A stretch of DNA of 64,000 bases, from positions 42,979,835-43,043,834 of the forward strand of contig CP136066.1 of the NCBI GenBank assembly GCA_032622095.1, in the 5' to 3' direction. The notes beneath the pieces were generated by a model that made no database searches, was not told where the DNA came from, and saw nothing but the letters and a program-made list of their open reading frames with translations. The translations under genes and the position numbers were made by a program. Below, piece by piece: positions 44,133 to 55,994 of this stretch. Every line of letters begins with the position of its first letter. Position 1 is the stretch's first letter. Source of the DNA: Siphonodentalium dalli (Eukaryota > Mollusca > Scaphopoda > Gadilida > Siphonodentaliidae).

Positions 44133-44592
44133 TGTGACCCGCCATATCAAATCAAGTCGGAAGTCGGGATTTTTTTACCCTGTGCCAATGCATTCTCTTA
44201 TATATGACAGTCGACGACAGGTCGCCTCGCATATATAAGAGAATGCATTGGCCTAACAATTTTTTACAATTTTAATAATTTGTTCTTGTATTCTTTAACA
44301 ATTTTATAATTTCACCCATACAGAGCCCCAGACAAACATGAGCAGACGACACTCTTCTATATGCTTCTATATATGTGTGGGGCTCCCTGCAGGGTAATGG
44401 ATGTTTTTTTTATTTTATGTCCTAAAAATTGTAAGAAACATTTATTTAAAAAAAATGATAAAAAATTGTTAGGCCAATGCATTCTCTTATATATGCGAGG
44501 CGACCTATGGTCGACTCGCATATATAAGAGAATGCATTGGCACAGGGTAAAAAAATACCGACTTCCGACTGGATTTGATATGGCGGGTCACA
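44133..44592. mobile_element. palindromic MITE carrying two inner hairpins
   Basis: TA at 44131-44132 and 44593-44594 flanks TGTGACCCGCCATATCAAAT and ATTTGATATGGCGGGTCACA. Each long arm contains its own ~67-bp hairpin (44185-44251 and 44474-44540), CCAATGCATTCTCTTATATA...TATATAAGAGAATGCATTGG. The TA flank suggests Tc1/mariner-type insertion, but the duplication is too short to prove it. Confidence 0.8.
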
Positions 44593-45425
44593 TATACTCT
44601 CAAATATACTCCGGCGTTGGAATTGTCTATTGTGCATGTTGTGAGATGTGATAATATATGATGACAAGCAGAGAAATACCATATGGATTACCATTCATTT
44701 ATTTACAATGATGTTAGATGATTGGATACTATGGTCAATTCACTGTCTTTTATATAGCTAGACATCACTATGAATTAATAAGCTGGAATTAAGTCGCTAC
44801 CCCATCAAAACATGGACGCAATATGTTTAATTGTATTGGCATATATGAACCATGTAAGAAAATTCATAGCTTGTTGGCCGATTTCAATTACCAAACTTTT
44901 TTTACAAGAAGATTCTTTCACATCTATCACTCTTCATGTTTCATTGTAAATCATCAGAACTGGAGTATGAATTATTTGCACAGCAGCGCGAATAAATTGC
45001 ACTCAACCACAATAATTTGCACTAAAGTGCTAATTCTTAACACCACCTTTCCCCCTTAGTTCCCTGATATTCTAAATGTGTAAATTGGAATAATATATTA
45101 TGGGTGCAGACTTTTTTCTGGCTTTACAACGTCAGTGATGTTTCCATAGTTGGTGGCTCTGCGGTGCATGGTATAATGTTGCGTGTCCGAGCCGTTGTTA
45201 TGTAGACATTACTGTTACAGTGGCATTAGTTCAATAAACTACCAAAACTTGACAGTAAGCGTTGGAAATTGTCACAGCATTGAAACAAATATTCAGATTT
45301 TGACAACCAAAATATGAAAATATTCAATTTCGATGATAAACGAATTATAATTAATTAACTAATTAATTAATTAATAATTATATAAACGTTAATTAGACTC
45401 ATTGTCGCTTATTACTATGGAATAA
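44593..45425. other. non-coding stretch, no gene seen
   Basis: AT-rich, with an (TTAA/ATTAATTAATTAA) tract near 45355. No supported exon. Confidence 0.4.
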
Positions 45426-45429
45426 AAAC

Positions 45430-45655
45430 AATATTACCAATCAGTCTGGGACATTTGACGTTCGGTACGTAGCTGTAGGAACAGCCTAATGTTATCTATC
45501 GCTATATGGTGTCGCCCGAATGGTCTTTACTAAAAATAGACAAATAAAGTGTCCCAATTACTCATAATAAAATATTCTAAATAAAATTAATATTAATTGA
45601 TAGAAGCCTTTCCGGACAGGGGTCTTCAATTCATATTTATTATTTTATACCCACG
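45430..45655. repeat. partner of the dispersed element at 27.0-27.5 kb
   Basis: 45430-45600 is inverted and 45600-45655 direct relative to 27045-27490; shared words are ATCTATCGCTATATGGTGTC and GGACAGGGGTCTTCAATTC. The middle of the other copy is missing here. Confidence 0.55.
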
Positions 45656-48440
45656 CAACTATTTCAAATGTGTTATTTAAAGAGATAATCCATCTTTAAC
45701 ATTTCGAAGAATATGCTTACAGATAGATCAGGTACATGTCAATTCAAATACAAATGTAGATATATCCATATCATAATACTTAAATGCTTACTATACTAAT
45801 ACGCGGACTGTTTATGCCACGAGAAATCTTAAAGAAATACGAACGAATCAGTGATTTCAAAAGTTCAGAGGGTATGACAGACCAGACACACGCTCTTTAT
45901 TGTCTCAATGATCAGGAATAGTTTAGACGTAACAAGTAACGCCCTGTATTGTTCCTTATACAAAGAGAAGGCTGGACGTACAGTTGTCGATCACTTAGTT
46001 GGCACTTTAGGACCGCTGATTATCATATCTTAGGTGCTGTTTACACTTAGCCGGTTATCGATATATGCAGCGAACGCGTTATCCGGCGAAAGTTACTACA
46101 GACTGTTTGCTCATCGACGGCGAAGATATTCCTTTGTCTCCTTTGCTTGTCAATAGTTTCCCATTTAGTTCTCACTAAACTGCAATGTGATATTGTTGTG
46201 CACATGTAAACACATAGTCACTTCATTTTAGAGGTATGGTTGGGTAGTATAGTGAAGTGCAACATTTTGGAAATGGAAATGCCGAAATTACGAATATCCA
46301 ACTCGAACTTTTAGACGTTGCGCTTGGTAATTTTATAGATATTTAAACAACGTTGTTAAATGTCTGTTTGAGTTCATTGAAAATCTGTGAAGTGAGTGTC
46401 GCGTCAAAAGCATGACCATTGTCAGTTTTGAGATAATTTCGTCGCAAACATCTACAAATTGGTGTCTAATCAATCGGAGTGGATTATATAATATAAATTA
46501 GTTTCAACATCGCTACTCATTTTCCGTTTCCACATTATACAATAACATGTTTTTCATTTCTTTTGGCCGCGGTGATGGGGGGGGGGGGTGGGTGTCTCAT
46601 CATCCCAACTTTGATCAAAATATTGAAAACCTGGAAATTTGACATCCACAATAGGTTGAAATTGTTCTTATAGTTTGATTTTCCAACAATTTATTAGTGG
46701 GAATATTTTTTTAGACCAATATTTGCTTATGTTCCTACTTTTGGCCAAATTGTCAGAATGAATTGGCCATCTGTTGGAAATGTTCCAACATTAGAAAGGG
46801 TGTCAAGTTTGGGAAAATGTCCAACAATTGGAAAGCTTAAGGCATGTCTAGATGCTAGGATTTTGCAATTTTCAGGGTTCACATTTCAAAATTTTCTCAC
46901 ACCGGGCCATAACCATGGTCGGTCCGGTATGTCTTTGTCCCTCCTCCGTGGGCAGTCAAAACAGCTATCTAATTTAACAGAAACAAATTGGTGTTGAATT
47001 TGCTTGACGTCAGACCACTATACATGTTCGGATTGGGCAATTTCCAGGTTTAGACACTGTTTAGATCTAAGAAGTCGCTCAGTATGGGGCCGCCTAGAGG
47101 ATTAGAGTATAGCGGGCTATCATCCATGTATTTGAGTGGAAAGTTAGATTTAAGCCTAAGTGGTGTGCAAATTGAATTACTTGAACTTGTGAGCTTGGTG
47201 AGATTCAAGATGAGGTGCAGTTGGATATTCCAACGATGGATAGTCACACCTCCTCAAAAGCAGGCAATATAGGCCCGTCCCTGTATCTATATGTCCACGA
47301 CGCACTCAGCGTGGACTATACATGTTCAAAATTAGATTATTGAACTAATTGTCCATTACGTTTGAATCCATTGAAACGTGCCATCCCATTTCTGCCATAT
47401 AGAGGAACATGCATGTACATGAACACGCACATTGAATTCCCTTGAATGAGCAACAAAGTGCCATGCACGTGCAGAGTACGTATGCTTGCATGACACATGC
47501 TAACAACCCTACTCTGGTTGAGTTGCAAACCATAATCAATCAGTATTTATAATAATAGCTTATAATCAAGTTGCGTGACCACCGATGTACAACTAATTAG
47601 AGCCAATCAAACTGACACACTGACCCATGTACATGTACACAGGTGAAAGCCGATAGGTCTCCGATAGACCAGTCCGCTTTTCGTCTGTGTACATGTACAT
47701 GGGTCAGTACAAAATAATATTGCTCGAGTTAATTGTTGAAAGGCAATCATCCATGACAGCATAATACCAGATAAAGATCTAACTTAAATGCAAAGCGAAT
47801 TAGAATCTATACAACAAGTTGCTTGTTTTGAATAATTTAATCCAGAAGACGAACACCGTATAGCTGCATCACCGGATAGCTGTAATTCGTACCCGGCGAA
47901 GTATAGACACTCTATTGTTATCGCTAACCGATTAAATCGGATAGGATTGGCTAATACACAACACCCCCCTTTGTGTGTATAACTCGTGCTGTGTAAATGT
48001 TCACCACCGTCGTTATCATTTGTTCCAGTTCATGTGTTTAGGACATTTTATTTGAAGTAAAGTATTAAAATAAAGATCACTGATAGTTTTGTTGGTCCTA
48101 AAATTAACAGGTGCCGAAACGTCGAAGTGCCGAGCCGCAAACTCAAGTGCCGAAACATCCAGCATTCATCGACGCGCGTTCTCCTTTGGACAGTTTGCTT
48201 TTATAGTAGAGCGGTGAAACTATGCGGGCCTATCTAGGGTATATCGATGTACCTGCTCGTGCATTAGTCTTGCTCTTTTATTAGTCAGTTTGATTTGGCG
48301 GGAAACAGGAGAAACCTGAAAAATCTGAAGAAAAAAAACTGAAAAATCACATTAAAGTTGCGTGTGGATGTTATTAACCACGAGCTTCGGTGGATTTGCC
48401 AAAGCCTCGACTTAGCCAGAGCGTGCTCTTCTTTGTGCAG
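45656..48440. other. non-coding stretch, no gene seen
   Basis: No convincing exon. A G-run stands near 46580 before GGTGGGTGTCTC. CCAACA(A/T)T and GGAAA words recur at 46680-46830. A foldback at 47620-47709 pairs CTGACCCATGTACATGTACA with TGTACATGTACATGGGTCAG. 48170-48290 and 48425-48520 are a diverged direct pair (CAGTTTGCTTT..AGTAGAG.GGT, GGTATATC..GGTACC). Confidence 0.45.
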
Positions 48441-48699
48441 TTTGCTTTGAAGTAGAGTGGTCAATCTTTGGGGGGCACTCCTACGGTATATCTGGGGTAC
48501 CCGATCCAGTATATCGATGGTCCCTGGGGAAAACGTTTAGACGGCGGATTCCGGTCCCAATCACTCTTCCTATTCGAAAAAGCAACACAAATTATTTTTC
48601 GCTGGAGTTGTTGTTTATGTTTTTTTGTAAATCCGACGTCTACATCCGCCACCGGTCTGCCTGAGCTCATCACCCGGCATGTTCTCACCTCCCCGGCCT

Positions 48700-48977
48700 G
48701 GCTTCACTTCCCCCCCGTTTTCGCACTGAACAGACTACGACCAACAAGAATGTGAAAACCAAATTCAGTAATATGTAATGATACGGGAGAACAGCTGAGT
48801 ACAATTTGAGGTGTGCTGTACATACTTTGAGTGTACTATTCCTTATACTTTTGGATATTAAGGCTTTGAAAATTAGTCAGGTATAATAATAGATAAAAAT
48901 AATCGTAAAAGTGAGATAACTCCGTGAAGAAACACTGGGCCAGATATCGCGATACCTTTATTGTCAGTAGCCCTTGG
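48700..48977 (+). repeat. left part of a copy of the 56-60 kb repeat
   Basis: GCACTGAACAGACTACGACCA, GAAAACCAAATTCAGTAAT, GATACGGGAGAACAGCTGAG and AATAATCGTAAAAGTGAGAT match units at 56770 and 58480 in the same orientation. Interrupted by the hAT-like element that starts at 48978. Confidence 0.75.
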
Positions 48978-49812
48978 CAGGGTTCGCGATGCCACTTGCC
49001 AATGGCAATAAATATTTCCAATTGGCAAAAAATAATAATTCAATTGGCAAAACCTTTGGCAAGTTGGTTTTAAATTGTGATGTGAACTATCTAGTCAAAA
49101 ACATCATCGAATATGAATTATCCGTTAAATGTGCCGACTTACATACATGCAAAGGGAAACACAATCAACAGATATATCAACCGGTGGTCAGCAGTGATAT
49201 GTCGAAAGTGATACATGTATGAAGTTTTCCTTAGTTTACATAAAACGGTAACACTTCTTTCTGTCTATATAAAACTGTTATTTAACCAACCAGGGCTAAA
49301 ATATGAGTCAGTAAAAAGAGATGTTATGTAAATTTTTGATTGAGGCTTGTATAAATAATTTGTTTGTAATAGGCTCTCAATGTAGATTGCGTGACTTTGC
49401 ACGAAACAGCAAAAGGTAATTATAAAATTGTGTTTACAGTTAATCCCATTCGTATGCATATTACTGGGACCAGCGGGTATAATAAAATAGTTTAATCAGT
49501 CGAATGTGAATGGCGAGCGATGGATTAATTGGTGGTTCTGTTTTTTGCCAACTAAGATAGTCAGATAACTGTCTAAAATTTTAAATGTAATTTACTGGTG
49601 TCGCTTAAATATTTGTTAATAATAATACTGGCTTGATTTACTAGCTCATTTTACCTGTGTAAGTTTCTCTATATATAACAAAGATAAAACAATGAGAATT
49701 TTCTTCGTTTTCCCAATTACATACACAATTAAATTTGGCAAATCATTTTGAAATTTGGCAACAAAACAAAATTCATTTGGCAAGAGAAAATTTGGGTCTT
49801 GTGCTAACACTG
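48978..49812. mobile_element. hAT-like non-autonomous element, 835 bp
   Basis: Termini CAGGGTTCGC and GCTAACACTG are inverted with mismatches and fit the hAT form CAGNG...CNCTG. The flanks GCCCTTGG (48970-48977) and GTCCTTAG (49813-49820) agree at 6 of 8 bases, and the uninterrupted related copies read TAGCCCGTAGATGCC at this point. TTGGCAA words are dense inside both ends. No transposase. Confidence 0.75.
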
Positions 49813-50330
49813 GTCCTTAGATGCCAACATTCCCTAGAGATTTCGCGTTATTGTCATTAGTTTCTGAGTATTTCCAACTAAATAGAAAACGACCACAATA
49901 GAAAACAATACACTTCCTTGGTTAGACCATGGAAGTATAATAACAGGAAAAATCATCAGGTGAAAAAATCGCCTGTGCTAACCCTGGCCCTTAGATGCCA
50001 ACATTCCCTAGATATTTCTCATTCTTATTGCCATTAGTTTCTGAGTATTTCTAATTAAACAGAAAACGGCCGCAATAGAAAAAACAATATACTTCTTTGG
50101 TTAGACAATGGAAGTATAATAACAGGAAAAATCATCATCGCAGTGTAGAGAAAGAATGTTAAGTATGGTAATTATATGTTGTCCTGTCATGTGTAGGTTG
50201 ACCTGAAGTGCTTGGAAGTGACCCATGCCTGAAATTTGATCGATTGAATAATATGGTCGCCAGGATTTTGGTCCGTGCCAGTAACTTTGAAGATAGTCCG
50301 TGGGGCAAATTCCATAAGGGCGTTAGGGTT
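49813..50330 (+). repeat. right part of the split repeat, partly duplicated in tandem
   Basis: TTAGATGCCAACATTCCCTA, GTTTCTGAGTATTTC, GAAAAC(A/G)(A/G)CC and ATGGAAGTATAATAACAGG occur twice, at about 49815 and 49989, a 174-bp tandem step. The second unit is preceded by TGCTAACCCTGG, a copy of the hAT right end, so the duplication happened after the insertion. Confidence 0.7.
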
Positions 50331-52085
50331 CGATTTGACTCCACTTTGTCCGAACAAAGGTTTCTTGATATCAAATTAAAGGTAATCATCTCCTAGATTA
50401 GAAAATAGTTTTTGCCGGCTGACAAAGTGTTCAAACATTGCGAAAATTACGGGGGGGGGGTAACTCCTACCCATTAGAAAATAGAATTGTTTCCCAATTA
50501 TTTTCCAGCTACCATAGTGACAGTGAATGGTGTACCATTACATCAAGATTAATCGAAATCGTTCTAACAGATAGTAACTGACGCTATAATATATACTTTC
50601 TCGACGTATGACCATAAGTTTTCGAAAAGATTCTGTTCAAATTGTTGAAATGGTGCAAAAACGCCTAAATTTAATTGTTTCCAACATTTGAGCCCATGTG
50701 TTGTGTAACCAATATAGGCCCTATTGTTTTGAAGTTATACCAAAAACATCAGCAATGATTACTTTTTCAGTTGATATAAACATTGTAAAGCTATGTATAT
50801 TCTATTGTCAAACTTAACCATACCCCTTACATTACGCAATAACACGGATTTGTCAAATATTCGCTCCCGCGTCTGGGATGACGACAAAATGTAGCACAGT
50901 GATTTAGACCAAATTATCTTGTCATAGAGCTACTTTGCACAAAATATTGAATAATTACCGGGTATATCTCTTATTATCAGTGTAAAATGAATAATTCATG
51001 GTATATGTCACTCTCTTTGTATCAATATTACTAAGGATGGACTGCATTCTCCGATATCATTCAGAATTGTGGGCCCAGTTTCTGCTTAGGCAGTGCACGC
51101 TGCGTTACAACGCCAGCACCCTAAAACGTATCAAATTTTACTTTATCAACCATGTTATATACCCTGAGCCGACATTTAAATTTGAAGGGGGGTTATAATA
51201 TAATAGTAATGTATAATAAATTAAACATTGACATATTAATGTATTTTTCGCAAATTTAAATTTAAATTATTTGTTTAATTCTGCGAAGATTGTGAAAAAT
51301 CCACACTTGAAGTATTCTGAGGGTCAGCATGGTCTTAATGTCGATGTCTATAGTTATTCTCCTGTTATTTGGTAATAGTTGTTCTTTTATTATTTGGTAA
51401 ATAGTAATGGCTAAGGCAGTTTTACGATAAAGTTTAATGGGCAGAAATAAAGCAATCTGACTCAAGGATGGAATGTCAATATGCCAATTGTCTTTTGGTA
51501 GAAATTTTGATAAGGATAAGTAATTTGGTCATACCATATCATTCTCCTGGAACTTTTGATACTTAAAAAATCGATTGTTTTGCCTTACATTTGGTACTGA
51601 AAATTCAGAAAAATAAGGATTCTGCAACTAAAGCTTGCCTTGTAATGACAAATGCAATGGAATTATTCCATTGTTTTTCATAACATCTACTAATGACAGT
51701 CTATGGAAAGAAAATGGCCCCCATATCCGATTGATATGCCCTAATAATGCAGTGTTGTTCTTGTTGGAGATATAGCAAACGCATGCATGGTGGTCCGGAA
51801 AAGTGGTTTCTCAACAAAAAACGGACACTCCTATCATAACCAAATCAACGATAATGGTGCACTTCCTCGCAAATAAATAAACTGATTTTTACCTCATGCG
51901 AATATGGTTGTGTTTGGTCTGAGATACCGAGAATGTATTCATGTGTCCTTACACGCAAGTACAACAGCAACAACATGCTATTCAATAACATGTAATGGTA
52001 GTTTGGAATGGCTTTTTCCCATAACAACTGTTGTCAGAAACTGCAGATGATAGCAACAAAGACGTTGAAATCCCTAATATGACCT
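50331..52085. other. non-coding stretch, no gene seen
   Basis: AT-rich with a G9 run near 50452. No repeats matched and no supported exon on either strand. Confidence 0.4.
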
Positions 52086-52089
52086 CACT

Positions 52090-52475
52090 ATCGATTAGCA
52101 TATCATTGATATATTGTGGAAAGCGAGAGCCACCAACATATACCCATACAACCCGCCAATGACTACAGTCACTCCATATATACACAAACACCACACAAAT
52201 GACCATGCAAAAACTATGTTTATACCCATACACTTCATCCATGACCACACAGCCATAACTACACCCACACATGGTCATACAACTATGAGACACCATGCAT
52301 GTACATCAGGTATATACACTCCTACACTCCACCTATGATTATTTAGTCACTACCTGTATTCCTATTCACCACATTAGTGACCATACTGTCATTCCCAATA
52401 TACATATTCACGCCATTGATGATCATACTGCCACTCCCTGTAAACCTATCCACATCACCTATGGCATTTTCCGAT
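52090..52475 (-). repeat. inverted block of the 39-40.5 kb minisatellite
   Basis: Read on the minus strand it gives the same TGGTCAT, GTGTATATG and GGAGTGACTG words. About seven units, degenerate. Confidence 0.75.
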
Positions 52476-55400
52476 GTATTTTCGAAATAATTCTTTCACA
52501 TAGTTTGGTTCCTTATGTATTGGTTCAAAGAGCAGTTTTGTTTTCGTGGGGATTAGGAAATATATTTTTTTTTGGAAAGGGTAGACCTCACTGAGTTTGA
52601 AAATCCATGTTTCCATTTGTGTTACAACGCCCCCTGTCGGCTATCTTGGATTTTGTTCAACATGAATGTCAAAAAATGTATATTCAACTAGTTTTCCATT
52701 TACTGGAAGTATCATCTGTACATATGCACATACATAAAGGATACTTATAAATTGAACACGCATCACTTATTGAGTTTGAATTGATTTGTAACCTGTTCAC
52801 TCCAAGATCAACTAATCGTCGTTGAAGATTGGTTTGGCCTATACAGCTCTGACCTGTTAGCAAGCGGTTGGCAACTATAAGTGTGATATCTTAACACAAT
52901 CTGCAGTCGTCACATTTCAGCAAGGTTAAATGCAAGTTATCATTAATTGTTGTCCATCACCTCATACTAATGGTCCCCATTCAGAATCCAGTCCCGCAAC
53001 TTAAGTGAACCATGGTATTTTGGTTTGTCGCTGCACTGTGGATTCACGGCATGCATGTGAGAAATATTTTTTTCATTTCTGTGTTTCAAACTTTTTTCGT
53101 AGATGATTTAATATTCAATCGTTATTTTGTTAAACTATCACTAGCTTGAATTCCAATAACCCCTTGGTCGTATATTTAGGGGCGTGGTGTCGCGGTTTTT
53201 GTTTGGGTGGGGTGTCAAGATTCGAATTTTTAACTGCACCCCTCCCAAATTCTGCAAGCAATTCTGCGTCCCTTTTCGATTCAGCAGTCTTCAACTGGTT
53301 TTCTTGTTTTTCTCTTTGTTTTCAGTTTTGCGTTTAGAGTAGACGCGATCACTCATTTTATAACCCACAATTATGATTCTTCATATTCTATTATTCGTAG
53401 ATATACCTTTTAGTTTACCTTGATGTATTTAGATATAGACCGATAAATTGTTTCTATAATATGTCTGTGGGGTAGGGATTGTTTGGTCAAACTGACGATA
53501 CATGGCGATCTGTCTCATCTATGATTTCTATGTACGAACTATGTTTTGCTTGGCAATCAACATGTTTAAATATTGACGCGAACATGTAGTTTCTGTATGG
53601 GTATGTCCAACGAGTAATTTCCTGCACTTTGAACCAAACCAAATCTGGAAAATTCGATTTGTGTTGCAATTATACATCTGGTATACCTCAAGCTTTCCAT
53701 TTGTTGGATATGTCTCGCCACACATCCACTATGGTGATACATTTTCCAACTTATGACACTTTAGTACATATTTTGCATAATGTAATAACGATTTTAGTCA
53801 TTAAATTTCTAACATCTTATCAAAGTTTAATATGATTAAACTATCTCAACCTCCTGTCGCATGTCCACGTCTGACAATTGTCGCAAATTTTGGAATTCAA
53901 TTCGGTGTAATTCTTCTCTTTTTATGTCAGTATTTAAAGGGGCATGGATAATTCGAACTTTAAAGTTTCGTCGACGTAACTTTGAAAGAAAGAGTAAGTT
54001 AGGTTGATAATTATGCGATATATTGACATAACGGCTCCATATGCATTGAAAAATACTTGTCAATGTCACAGCTATTTTCCAGCTGTTTTCAATGTTCGCA
54101 TCGCAGTGAAACAATAGTTCTTTGCTTCTGCCACCACAGGAATAGACTAACAAGGAATGTTCTTTATTGTTCCAGGCCGCCCCCAACTTTCTGAATTTGA
54201 TCCCTTGAATTAGTCTTTCTGTGAAATAACAGGCAACATACGAATTTTAGCATATTTACTGACCTCTGTTGAACCAGACGCGATGTAATAAAACGAGCAT
54301 AATCTGCACTTTCAAACCACTAATTTCCTTGAAATATCTTACAACATATACGTATTTGAATGTTTTATAAACATGCTTTTCTCCATTCGTTCAGATTAGC
54401 CACAAGTCATGAAAATTGCAATTAGAACACATAACAGTACATTTTCAAAACAGCATCACTTTGCTCTAACAACATCAAATTAATTCACCAGCGCCCATCA
54501 ACATAATAGAGGAACCTCTTAACCAGGAGTCTTTTCCTCTTTCCGAGGGGGTCGTTGTCTTTCCGGTCATTGTCTAGACAATGCGCAGTCAAGATATGGA
54601 CTAGCAACATAATTACAATTCGTAGAGATAATGCTCAAGCGGCAACAAAAGGGAGACGTGCAAGTGGGTTTCAATTTTAGGTGACGTTTCGTGTAAGGCA
54701 TTACATCGTTGGCTGCTATTCGTTACTATAATTATGTTCGACCATTTTATAAACATCGGTTTGATTAAACGTAATACCTTCATCAGACGCTTTCTCGTGA
54801 GTTGGTAAACCGTGACATGTATATCATTGTCCCGGTGGATCTTATCCAATATCCATAGTATGGGCGTGATCTCCAACTGAAAACAAAGGGGCGGAGACAA
54901 TGGAATTTTAATGGCTTCTGCTATATACAGCTATCGTGGTAGCATGTCAATGATATGCACAATATCGAACTTCTAGCGGATTGTATGTTGAGCTTAAACG
55001 AATTAATTGATTACTGATAGGCAAGCGAGAGTTCAGGATGGATTATGTAAGCCTCCTCTTAGGGCGTGGCTAGAGGTCCCGCCTGTGTTGGAGTGTCCAC
55101 CATGGAATATCAGTGGCCCTACTGTAGACCGACGGATGGCCATGTCAATTTCTACAGCAGACATGCAGCCAGACAAACATTCAAATATATAGATACAAGA
55201 TGATATCAGCTTCCCCGTTAGTATATCGCTTCAATTACAGACTTGAACTCCTAGTGCAGTGAGCACCTTCCACTTGAGTCACATTGTGACTCATTTTCCA
55301 GTTACTTTTGGGGCAAATTTTGTTGTTCAGCAAATGGATAAGTTATATCAAACTATTAACAAAGGGATTAATGTCACTACTATTATTCCACGACGATTAT
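52476..55400. other. non-coding stretch, no gene seen
   Basis: Open frames on the minus strand at 53836-54186 and 54613-54900 lack ATG starts, domains and clear splice signals. A GGCTATCTTGGATTTTG motif stands at 52638. 53160-53250 resembles 15645-15735 (small G/C-rich dispersed repeat). Confidence 0.4.
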
Positions 55401-55404
55401 ATCA

Positions 55405-55990
55405 ACATTAAAGGGGTCTGTACACTAAATTCGGCCCTTTTTGGGACCATCTCGTATTATACTCAACATACTATATGAAACAAATGTATGAATTTTAGCC
55501 ATGGGTGAGTGCAAAATACAATTGTGTGCTTCATGAACGAAGTAAACAAAAGTGGTAATTATAAAGAAAAATTACCACTGAGTGTCAAGTAGTCAGGGAA
55601 CCCCCACCAAAACAGATTTTGCTTGGTTCAAAGAACATATGTTCCAAGTGTCTTGCCTTAGTCAGGGCAGTCATGATCTGTTTATTAAACCACTGGACAA
55701 CTATAGTATGGGTAATGGATTATATATATCACGCCGAGTGTTGTGACACTTGGCTGGTGTATTTTATGACAAAACCAGCATTTTGAGAGACTTTATTGTA
55801 TCAGTGATATGCCCTTAGGATAGTTCCAAACAATGGAAAACCAGGTTAATATTATTTTATGGCGGCTATTTTGATAAGATGTCCACCAAAGGGTCGTAAC
55901 AGGCGAAATAGGATTTCAAACTTTGTAGGCTTTCCAAAAACATATAAATGACATAATTCCCACAACAAAATCTGAAGACACAATGAACCG
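55405..55990. other. non-coding stretch with one TTAA-element-like end
   Basis: TTAAAGGGGTCTGTACACTA at 55408 resembles the left end of 21140-21720. Its partner end was not found. The rest is unremarkable. Confidence 0.35.
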
Positions 55991-55994
55991 AACT

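Noticed and set aside
53836-54186. 116-codon minus-strand frame considered as an exon
   Set aside because: Start is TTG, no family recognised, no convincing acceptor or donor at its limits.
54613-54900. 95-codon minus-strand frame with hydrophobic patches
   Set aside because: Non-ATG start and no recognisable domain; composition is compatible with chance in AT-rich DNA.
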